Below, one piece after another: positions 35,101-47,100 of a stretch of DNA of 64,000 nucleotides; position 1 is the stretch's first letter, and each line of letters begins with the position of its first letter. Both the position numbers and the translations under genes were made by a program. The notes under the pieces are model-generated. The model ran no database searches. It saw nothing but the letters and a program-made list of their open reading frames with translations, and was not told the origin of the DNA. This DNA comes from Bimastos eiseni (lineage: Eukaryota > Annelida > Clitellata > Crassiclitellata > Lumbricidae): contig OY365814.1 of assembly GCA_959347315.1 (NCBI GenBank), positions 33,342,349-33,406,348 of the forward strand, written 5' to 3'.

Positions 35101-38100
35101 TTTCACCTGTTTTTGACCTGTTTTGTTTGCTTTCTTTTTCAGACTCCCAGGTTGACAACGGATTCTCGAGTCCACCTCTTACCTCGATGTATCTGATGTC
35201 TCAGTCTCCAGGTCTCACACTCTCTTCATGTCTTTCCTTGAGAATCGTTCACAGTAGAAATGCTAAGCAAATGCAAATAAAGGAAGGAGAAGAAAGGAGG
35301 AAGTGGAAAAGATGGAGAAGATAAGAGTAGGAGTGGAAGACAGACAATAGAGGAGGAGGAGGATGGACTTAAAGATGGGAAAAGGGAGAGAAGATGAGGA
35401 TTAAGATGAAGGCAAAGGAGAAAAGAAGATGGAAAAGAAGATGAGGAGGATGTAGATGGAGGAGGAGGATGTAGATGGAGGAGGAGGATGTAGATGGAGG
35501 AGGAGGATGTAGATGGAAGAGGAGGATGTAGATGGAAGAGATGGGGAATATGAGAAGATGGACACAACAGCAGAGGGTGAAGCAGAATAGGAAGGAAAAG
35601 AAGTGGATATAGAAGAAGAAGGATATTAAGATGATTTGAAGGAGAGGAAAAGAGGATGTGGAAGGAGAATAAGATTAAGAATAGGAGAAGGGGAAGAAGA
35701 AGGAGAAATGGCAGCCATTGGTATGAAGTGTTCGTGACTTGTCTAGCATTAATTTCAATCATGTGGCAGAATTTTATTAAGCGCCACAATACGATGACTA
35801 AGCATAAATTGATTGCAGAGGAGGAGGAGGAGGAATAACTCAACGGCCTTACACGGTAACTGTGTCCGGGGCAGAAGGTTCGAACGCATGCTACTCATCG
35901 AATTGGCTACTAATCTGTCTTATAGTACTGTGGATTGCATCAAGTGTTACTTTACAGTCTGTTATTGTTGATGGTATTGTTGTTTTGTTGTTGACAGGAG
36001 GTGTGAGTCGTTTAGGAAATGATATTTATGGCGACATGGGGCCTGCCAACCCCAACATGTTACGTGCGAGGGGCGATGCCCAGTTCCTCGGTCCACGTCT
36101 TGGCCTCGACGTCTATGCCAAGCGGATGCCTCTGCCCCCACAGGGCACCGGGATGCCTTACGGTTGCCAAGATGCCCCACAGCCTAGCAATGGACAGGTA
36201 CGATTGGGGTGGTTAAAGGCAGGGGAGAAAGGGAGAGAGAGAGATAGATAGAGGGAGAGTCAGATAGAGAAAGACAGACAGAGAACAATAGAGATGGACA
36301 GATGGTTGATCATTCAGTCGTTCATTCATTCAGTCATTCATTTATTTATTCAGTCGTTCATTCATTCAGTCATTCATTTATTTATTCAGTCGTTCATTCA
36401 TTCAGTCATTCATTTATTTATTCAGTCGTTCATTCATTCAGTCGTTCATTTATTTATTCAGTCATTCATTCATTCATAAGTAAGTTTCTTTATGTAGCCA
36501 ACTGCATATCTGCACTTTGGTGTATAATAAATGTAAAGATAAGGCATTCATATTGTAAAGGTTATGGGGGTAATAGAGCAAGAGGTCAGAGTTACATTGC
36601 AGCTACATATTACGGTCACATTACGGTTACGTCACAGTTACATTGTGGTCACATTACAGTTACATAAGAGTTACATTACAGACACATTACAGTTTCATCA
36701 GAGTTACATTACAGTTACATAACGGTTGCACTGGATCTGTTTTGTCAGGCGAATCGTATAGTTGGACCGGTCGATAACGCAAGTCATCATCTCGCTCCAA
36801 TTGCACAGGACGTGAAGCAGCAACAGTCAATGGGCGAAGCCGTCTTCAGTCGTAAAGACCAGGTAACGACCGAGTGCCTTTACGTTACCTTACAATGCAT
36901 TTCGACAGATTTGTTATTGCACAATCTGAGCTGATCAAATCTAATCCTCTGATATCACTAGTAATATTAATGGCAGTAAAGATAAATTATAAATATTGCA
37001 ATAATAAATGTAAAAAATGATAATAAATACGATATTAACCAATATGATGGCAACAATGACAATGATAACAATAATAATTAGACTTTAAATAATATAAATC
37101 CTTCATATAAAAAAATAAATAATTTTTTAATATTATTTATATTTAGATCGATCCACCAAAGCCCGACCCTATGTCGTCGCTACCTCCAAATCTCCAGTCA
37201 CTTCCACCAAATGTGAGGCAACCGACCATAACGCCACCAGTGTCCAACAAGCAACCAGACGTGTCCTTCGCCGAGACCCTCAACCTCCAGCCGGCCTGCG
37301 ACTCTCCCCGCGAGGTCGTCCTCGGACCCCGACCCGGGTCGGTCCTTCCGTGCGCCAGCCCGGCGGGCGAGAAGGTCACTCCCGTCCCGGATCCCCCCAG
37401 ATCCAGCCCGTTCTTCAAGGATGCCCCTCTGGAGCCTGTTCCAGACCCGAAGTCACCCAAGGACTTCAAGTACGACACGTCGACCGCGCACGAAGATATC
37501 AGCGACGATGAGGTCGTGACCGTGAAACCAGAGGAGATCAAGGTCAAGGTTGAGGTCAAGGAGGAAGTGATGGAGGCTGCCGAGGAGGAGGTGGAGAAGA
37601 AGAGGGGAGTGACGGAAGAGGTGACGGTTGGTGTGGCCGGGGTGAAGGCGGAGGGCCCCTGTTCGGAGGAGTGCGGAGGGGTTGTGAGAGCGGAGGCGGC
37701 GGTGACTTCGGAGGCAGCGGAGAATGGAGCGGTCGCCGTTGGCAATGGAGAGGCGGATGGTGAGAAGCCGGAAGTCGGACGGAAAGGTATATTGTTTTGT
37801 CCTGTGTGATGTGATGTCATATTATTGTTTGTGATGTAATGTCGCTGTGCGTGGTTGCATTCAATCGCATTGACACGCGTGCCTGCAAAGTTGCAACCAT
37901 TCATACATGTGTTGTTATGTTCATGTTAGCATGCGTAGATTGGTAATGTTTTATACGAGGACGACATACATGTATGCATGCATTCATACATGCATGTCTA
38001 TATTCATCCATTCATTCATTCATACTTAGTGCATACTTGCATTCATACATGAATGCATTCATACGTATATCAATATGCATATTCCTGCATTCATACATAC

Positions 38101-41100
38101 ATATTAACCTGCATAAGTAGATTTATACATTCAATGATACAATACAACTCTTTTTTTTATATTGGCTGCCTTCAAAAGGGTTTAAGAAGGTTAACATAAC
38201 ATTGATGGTGCAGAGTGATTGTTAGCTAAGTACTTGCTCAAGGTCCCTACCCAGTAACTGCCCCAAGCAAGGCTTGAACCTGGACACATTACAATCCATT
38301 TACTCTAACCAATCAGCCTGATGAATTCATGCATGCATACACGCCCATATTCATGCATGCATGTAGTTATGCATTTGCACGATCTGGCATTTTTGTACCC
38401 ATAATGAGTCCATGTGGGAATGTTTATTCCAGTTTGGTCACCGGAAGAGTTGCTCCAGGCCCTGCAGCCCACATGGGAGAGGCTCTACAACCTGGAACCG
38501 GAGGCGGCTCCTTTCCGCTTCCCAGTCAATCCAGAGGAACTTGGAATCCCTGTGAGTAATCAACAGAATTGATTTTGTAAATACAATATTAATTAGTTAT
38601 AAATACAGTATTAATTGGGGCATAAACGGAAATTGCCTCGGACCTATGGATAGTTCTCCGTAGTTGTACACGTGGCAGGTTAACTACGCTTTGCCTACGG
38701 ATGGTATTCTGTGCCGTTGGCCAGATTTGCCACTACCCGGATCCAGCAAATATTTCATCCAAATACTCGGATTCGGTACTCGGTGGAAATTGTCTAGTCA
38801 GTTATGGAAATTGTCTAGTCAGTTATGCCCTAGTATTAATTAGCTGTGAATACAGTATTAATTTATTGTAAATACTGTGTTAAGTTATTGTTAGTACAGT
38901 GTTAACTAATTGTAAATACACTATTACATAGTTGTAAATACAGTATTTATTAGTTGTAAATGCTCTATTAATTATTTGTGAATACAGTATTTATTGTAAA
39001 TGCAATATTAATTGTTGTAGATAGAATATTACTTAGTTGTAAGTACAGTATCAATTTGTTGTAAATACAGTATTAATTAGTGGTAAATACAATAATGAAT
39101 TAGTGGTGAATACGATATTAATTAGTTTTACAGTATTGATTAGTGGTAAATCTATTTTCTCTGATACTGTAGGACTACTTTGATATCGTGAAGAATCCTA
39201 TCGACCTGTCAACGATTCTGGGTAAGCTGAAGGCTGGCGAATATTCCGATCCTTGGCAGTATGTGGATGACATTGGTCTTATGTTCGACAATGCATGGCT
39301 CTACAACCGAAAGACGTCACGAGTCTACAAGTTCTGCTCAAAGGTTACGACGTGTTGCTCTTTTGTAACAAGGCATTGTGTTGATATATTAATAATTGTA
39401 ATGATACTAATTATATACATCGCTACAATCCTTTGTGACCTTTCACATGGCCTCACATGATCGCAGAAGACGAGGCCTGACCCTACAGACAAATTATTTA
39501 ATGTCTTAATTGTTTATATAAGTCCCTGAGGGACAACAGGGCAAAAAAATGTAATAATAATAAATAATAATAGTTATTAATTAGATTATAATTAAGCAGC
39601 ATATGTACATTGACCCTCAAGGGCATGAATCTAAACAGTTATATAAAGAGCATATGTATTGATATTTGTATGCATATATATCAATGTTTCTGAGCATATA
39701 TATATATATATATGTATATACATATATAAATATATATATATACATATATATATATATTAATGTTAGTGAGCATATGTATTGATGTTCTTATAGCTGGCTG
39801 AGGTGTTTGAGGGTGAGATGGATGGCGTGATGCGGTCGCTTGGGTTCTGCTGCGGAAGGAGGCATGTCTTTTCTCCGCAGGTTCTTTGCTGCTTTGGGAA
39901 GCAGCTGTGTGCTATACCAAGAGACACCATCTACTACAATTACCAGGACAGGTACTGCAACTTATCAAATCATGGTTTTAATTCAGTTTTTATTAGTTGT
40001 ACGTACAGTAGGAATGAACCCAATGAGTGTCTGATTCCTCCCCTATGAGCGATTAATTTAAACCTGAAAGTTGAACTGAAACATGACTCGGCCTGATTTT
40101 GCAGTTCTCGGACAAACAATGGATCTGAGTTCTAATCTTTCCGATTTTCTGTTTTTAAAATGAAAATCGTATTAGTTTATTTATTAAACGTCCATCAATC
40201 TAAAAACACAAATGCTGTTTTACTATTAGCACTTACTGGTTACTACTTCCTAGTTTAAACTGAGGCAAGACAAAAAATTCATAAAAATTGTGCAAATTGC
40301 CACAAACTAAGAATCACGAGAATGAGCCTTTTTTAATATTCTAAACTCGGGCTCGGCAAAATTCAACTTGTAAAACTCAGTACTCGGGCTCTGCAAGAAA
40401 TTAAAACTCATTTCATCCCTAATATACAGTAGTAATTAGATGTAAAGACTTGTTTGTAACGTAGCATTCGTTTTACTCAGGTACATTTACTGTGAGAAAT
40501 GTTTCAACGAACTGAATGGGGAAGACATCGAAATGGCCGACGACCCATCGCAACCAGGGCTGTGAGTAGGACATATCTGTCATTTCAATGAATTGTATGT
40601 CTATTTGTTAGTATTTAGTAGTAATAGTTTTGGTTTAATGACACTGTGTGATAATGAAGATCATTAGTGTTACCCTCCTTTATCCAGGCTTAGGACTGGC
40701 ACTGTCAAAGCTCAGTGGCAAAGTTTTCATCGTAATGGTGCTGGTGGTAGTTGCAGTTTAATGATACTGTGCGATAACGACGATCATTAGCGTCACCCTC
40801 CTCCTTTTTCCAGGCTTGGGACTGGCACTGCCATAGTGTGGTAATTATTGTTTAATGAAACTGTTATAGCTAACATCAATAGCGTCGCCCTCCTCCTTTA
40901 TCCAGGTTTTGGACTGTTTGTATGTGTGCTTGTATCTGTCTATTTGTACTTACCCTTCTGAGAACCTTGCAGGGGCGCCTAACGTGTAGCAGATCTTGAG
41001 AGGTGTGTCTTCAGTTGACTTGAAAATGTTTTGTGGCTTTGACTGCTTAATCAGCTTCAAGGGTTGGAACCCTGGAATGCTTTGTAGATTTTGAATTGAT

Positions 41101-44100
41101 GTTGCATTACATTTTGTTCACAGTCTATCAACAGATTTCTTTACATTACGACATGGCTTTCTTTGCAGAAAAATTAAGAAAGAGCAATTTGTGAAGGAGA
41201 AAAACGATAAACTGGATCGCGAGTTGTGAGTAGTTTGATCGCACGTCAGCCTCTGCGTTGTATATACGTGTATACTCTGCAGATTCACTGTAAATTTCAT
41301 TCGTTTTTCGTCATGTTGAGCATTAATCCTTGAATGACCAGTTGCAAATTGATTAGATTAGTAGTACTCATTAGATTAAAAATACTGATTAGATTAAAAG
41401 TACTGATTAGATTAAAAGTACTGATTAGATTAAAAGTACTGATTAGATTGATAGTACTGATTAGATCAGTCACTGATTATATTAGTCATACTGTTAAGTT
41501 TCTGTAATTTCTTTTTCTTTACTTTTTACTGTCTGCTGTGAATTTACTTGTGTTTTGATGTACCTTGCTGCGGTTTCCCAGCCGGTATAATAAACGAATT
41601 TAATTGTAATAAAACTGATGATTAGATTAGTCGCTGATTCAATGAGTCATACTGATTGGATGAGTTTTTGAAGCCATTTTTGCCCTCAAAGTTTTCGAAC
41701 AATAGTAACGAAGAATTGTTTTTTCCGCTTTGAAGGTTCGTCGATTGTCAGGATTGTGGCCGGAAGATGCACAAGATCTGCGTTCTGTACATGGAGCAGG
41801 TCTGGCCGGAAGGATTCTCTTGCAAGCGCTGTCTCAAGGGAAAGGGATTGACACGCAAGGAAAACAAATACACTGCCAAACGTAAGCTCTCGTCTCCTTA
41901 TATATTGTCTAATTTACGTAGCACTACTATAGGCTTACATAGCACTTACTGTGAATTAACATAGCACTAGCTGTAGATTTAAATAAAACTGCTATAATTT
42001 TATATGGCACTACTAGTTGCTTATATAGCACTTATATGAGTTTACATGGCACTGGCTATAGTGTTACTATAGGTTATTTTGGATAAACCCATGCAAGAGA
42101 ATTTCTATATGTCAACAATGTTTATTCTACCTAGGAGATATAAATGTAGCTTATTACTGGACATAGGCCGCGTTTTTCTGCGCATGGTCGAAAACGACTG
42201 CATCCGCCGTAGAAAAGTTAATACATTATGTGGATAGAGATGAACTCGGCATTACTCAGACTTGGACAAACGATGGGTCTGAGTTTTAATAATAATTCCG
42301 ATTGTTTGTTTTGAAAACAAAATCTAACTAAACACGTAAATACTGTTACTTATATTACTTACAAGTTACTACTTCCTAGTTTAAGCTGAGGCAAAACCAA
42401 AATATTCATAAAACTTGTGCTAACTGCGAAACTAAAAATCAAAAGACTAAGACTTTGTAAATATTCAAAAGTCAGACTCGATACAGCTCAGCTCCTAAAC
42501 CTTGGACTCAGCAGGAAATTGACACTCGGATCATTCCTACTCATGCGTGGAGTAACATATCTTTTTTCCAATGACAGGTCTGCCTGCGACGAAGCTCGGA
42601 ACGTATCTGGAGACCCGGGTGAATTCCCTGCTCAAGCGGAAGGACGCTGGGGCCGGTGAGGTCACGATCCGTGTCCTCTCCAGCTACGACAAGGCCGTGG
42701 AGGTGAAGCCGGGAATGAGGTCGCGATTCCTCCTCAACAGCAACATGCCGGAGACCTTTCCGTATCGCGTGAAAGCAATGTTTGCGTTTGAAGAGATCAA
42801 CGGAATCGACGTCTGCTTCTTTGGAATGCACGTTCAGGAGTACGGATCCGACTGCCGGCCGCCAAATGCCAGGTATTATTATTTATTTCTATTATTGTTA
42901 TTATTTTTTATTTTTATTATTGTTATTATTTTTTATTTTTATTATTGTTATTATTTTTTATTTTTATTATTGTTATTTTTTATTTTTATTATTGTTATTA
43001 TTTTTTATTTTTATTATTGTTATTATTTTTTATTTTTATTATTGTTATTATTTTTTATTTTTATTATTGTTATTTTTTATTTTTATTATTGTTATTATTT
43101 TTTATTTTTATTATTGTTATTATTTTTTATTTTTATTATTGTTATTATTTTTTATTTTTATTATTGTTATTTTTTATTTTTATTATTGTTATTATTTTTT
43201 ATTTTTATTATTGTTATTATTTTTTATTTTTATTATTGTTATTATTTTTTATTTTTATTATTGTTATTATTTTTTATTTTTATTATTGTTATTATTTTTT
43301 ATTATTCATTGCTGTTAGTATTTATTTATATCATTATTATTATATTATTTTTTTAATATTATTTTTGATTATCATTAGTATTATTATTTTTTATTGTTAC
43401 TGTATATTACTGTTATTATTTATCTACATCGTTATTATTTTATTTATTTATTATTATTATTTATTATTACTATTTTATTATTTAAAAAAATATTTATTAC
43501 TCTTATTATCTATTAATGTCCCATTTTTGTTTATTATTACTATTGCCACTGTTTTTTATTTTAACATTATTTATTACTATTGCTGTTTATTCATATCAGT
43601 ATTATGTTACTCTTACTATTTATTGTCTATTATTATTTATTTATTTCATTTTTTATTAATATTATTTTTATTATTATTTGGCAGCTAGCATTGTCCTCCT
43701 CTTTCATCTAGGCACTTGGACTGGCACTGCCTGATTTAGGAAAGTATTTCCAGTCCAACTTTGCAGTGACAATGAAAGTCAGTCAATGTTTCCCCCTCTT
43801 TAACTAGGCTTGGGTCTGGCACCACCTGATATCAGTGACTGTCCATTTGTTGTTGTACAGGCGAGTGTACATAGCCTACCTGGACAGCGTTCATTTCTTC
43901 CAACCAAAGCAGTTCCGGACGATGGTCTACCACGAAATCCTCATTGGTTACATGGACTACGTAAAAACTCTCGGGTGAGTTCTGGTGATCGACGTTCCCA
44001 TCCTGCTACATAAAGGCTTGGGGATGGCACTGTATGAATATTTATGTGGTACAGTATAGTCTATATGAATATTTATGTGGTACAGTATGGTCTATATGAA

Positions 44101-47100
44101 TATTTATGTGGTACAGTATGGTCTATATGAATATTTATGTGGTACAGTATGGTCTATATGAATATTTATGTGGTACAGTATGGTCTATATGAATATTTAT
44201 GTGGTGCAGTATGGTCTATATGAATATTTATGTGGTACAGTATGGTCTATATGAATATTTATGTGGTACAGTATGGTCTATATGAATATTTATGTGGTAC
44301 AGTATGGTCTATATGAATATTTATGTGGTGCAGTATGGTCTATATGAATATTTATGTGGTACAGTATGGTCTATATGAATATTTATGCTCTATATGAATA
44401 TTTATGTGGTACAGTATAGTTTGTATGAATACGATGAACACATTATTGACATCCTATGCCATTCTGTTCCTTGCGTAGGTTCCAGACGGCTCACATCTGG
44501 GCGTGTCCGCCGAGCGAGGGCGACGACTACATCTTCCACTGCCATCCTCCAGACCAGAAGATCCCGAAGCCCAAGCGCCTCCAGGAATGGTACAAGAAGA
44601 TGCTCGATAAGGCTCTCAACGATCGCGTCATCTTCGACTACAAGGTGTTGTATCGAGTTGTGTCGTACTCCTGCTGCAGCATCTTTTAATTGCCTCAGAA
44701 GGATGCTGAAGCTTTGTTGGGTTTCCGGATGACTTTAACAAGTGGTTTTTGTATTGCAGTTGAGGCTACGTTGGTTCATTTCAAAGGAGTAAAGGAGTGT
44801 TTCGGTTTGTACGAATATTCATGTGGTCTGTTTGAATATTTAGATGGTACGGTGTGGTCTAAGGTATTCTTATGGTCTGTATGAATATTTATATGGTATG
44901 TATGAATATTTATATGGTCTGTTTGAATATTCATATGGTCCATATGAATATCTATATAGTACAGTATGGTCTGTCGGAATATTTATGTGGTACTCTATGT
45001 CTTCTAAGATCTGTATAAATATTTATATGGTCAATATTACGGTCTGAGTGAATAATCATTTGAATATATACATGTGTGTTTCAGTACAGGCATTCATAAA
45101 GTCTGGTGCTCTATAATAATCTTCAGACAACTATTACAAGGGTGCATTTTTTTCCAAACAGGATATCCTGAAGGATGCAATCGACAACAACTTCCAGAGC
45201 GTGACCGAAATTCCATACTTTGAGGGCGACTTCTGGCCGAACATTCTGGAGGAATGCATCAAGGAGCTGGAACAGGAGGAAGTGGAGAAGCGCCTGAGGG
45301 AAGAGGAAGAGGCTGCAGCCGACACGGAGGACCTGGAACCGGCGGACAGAGACAGCACCGAGGTAGGAACTCTCTGTCCCATTTCTACTCCACTCTAACA
45401 CCTGTCTTCTTTGGCCGAGGTTGAACTGGGAGCACCTCTGAGTAAAGAAGTGCTATATCAATTGATATTTTTCAAATGGTGTTCACTAATAGAAAGTGCA
45501 GTGTCATTTATGGCAGTGACCGATATTATTAGATTGTCCAGAATGAGTCATTTTGGTGTTCCTAATGCAATGCATTTATGAGATTGGTCGTAATCTGGAG
45601 TCATTTTTAACATTGATATTAGTGTTTAGAGTAATGCTCAGTCATTTATAACAGTGATCTAGAGTCATTTATATTAGAGATTTTAGTTCTTAGAGTAATT
45701 TTTAATGGTGTTCCGTTGCAGTCATTTATAGCAGTGATCATATCCTTGAGTCATTTACCGTAATTAATGGACATTATTCCATGTCGTCATTTTTTTAATA
45801 ATGTTCATTAGGCAGTCATTTATCACGGTGACCTTAGTCCATAGTCAATTATGGCAGTGACCTTTATTCAGTCCTTTTGTGGTAATTGAGACGAGGTAGA
45901 TGTTGCCGGGTCTGATGGTTGTTGATCGTTGTGGGTTGTCTGCAGGTGCAACCGGTTGCTGGTAAGAAGAAGGGACAGAAGAACAACAGCAATACGAAGA
46001 AGAAGAACACGAAGAACAAGAAGCCGTCGAATCGCAAGAGCAAATCGGGTCTTCCACACTGCGGCAACGATCTGACGGCCAAGCTACTCTCTACGATGGA
46101 GAAACACAAGGAGGTCAGTCAGTGTTCAGTCCAGTGTCATCTTTCATTATTTCATCTTGTCATCTTACATTGTTTTAACTTGTCATCTTGCATTGTTCTA
46201 TCTCATGTTTCAGTGTTCTAGCTCATCATCTAACATTATTCCACCTCTTACATCTTTGGCTGAGGTTGGACTGGGAGCACCTCTGAGTAAAGAGGCGCTA
46301 TATCAATTGATATTTTTCAAATGGTGTTCAACTAATCCAATCTTACATCTTTCTATCTCGTCATCTTACGTTGTTCCATCTCGTCATCTTACATTATTCT
46401 ATCTCATCATCTTGCATTGTTCTATCTCATCATCTTACATTGTTCGATCTCATCATCTTACAATGTTCGAACTTTATCATCTTACATTATTCCAACGCAT
46501 CATCTTTGATTATTCCATCTTGCATTATTATTCCATCTCTTCCACACAGGGTTTCTTTGTCGTTCGGTTACAACCTACTGCTGCTGAGCCTCGTGAGATC
46601 AAGGACCCGGATCCTCTCATCAACTGTGATCTTATGGACGGTCGCGACGCGTTCCTCACCCTCTCTCGTGACAAGCATTACGAATTCTCGTCGTTGCGTC
46701 GCGCCAAGTTCTCCACGATGGGACTGCTTTACGAACTTCACACACAGGCCAAGGACGGCTTCATCTACACGTGCAATGACTGCAAGGCTAACGTGGAAAC
46801 CCGCTACCACTGCAGTGTTTGCGACGTAAGGGAATCAGTCTGTTATCAAGTTGTTTTGATTGTGATCAAGGCTTTTTGATAGCGATTGAGTTTTTTGATC
46901 ATGGTCGAATCGGTTTGATCGTTATTGATTCGCTTGACCTGACCATAGTTGAGTTGATTTATATCGTGATCAAGTCATTTTGATCGTGATCAAGTCGTTT
47001 TGATCGTGATTGAGTCGATTTATATAGTGATCAAGTAGTTTGGATTGTGATCGTAGGCACAGAATTTCTAAAGCGCTGATCTAAAACAGGACATGGGGCT

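Noticed and set aside
42571..43688. Frame of 247 or 261 codons rich in [13 protein letters not shown]
   Set aside because: Its first ~98 codons are real CBP HAT exon 17; the rest is the intronic 22/25-bp array after a good donor.
45868..46109. Minus-strand frames rich in Cys/Ser/Phe opposite CBP exon 21
   Set aside because: Antisense of the Lys-rich loop codons (AAG becomes CTT), not a gene.
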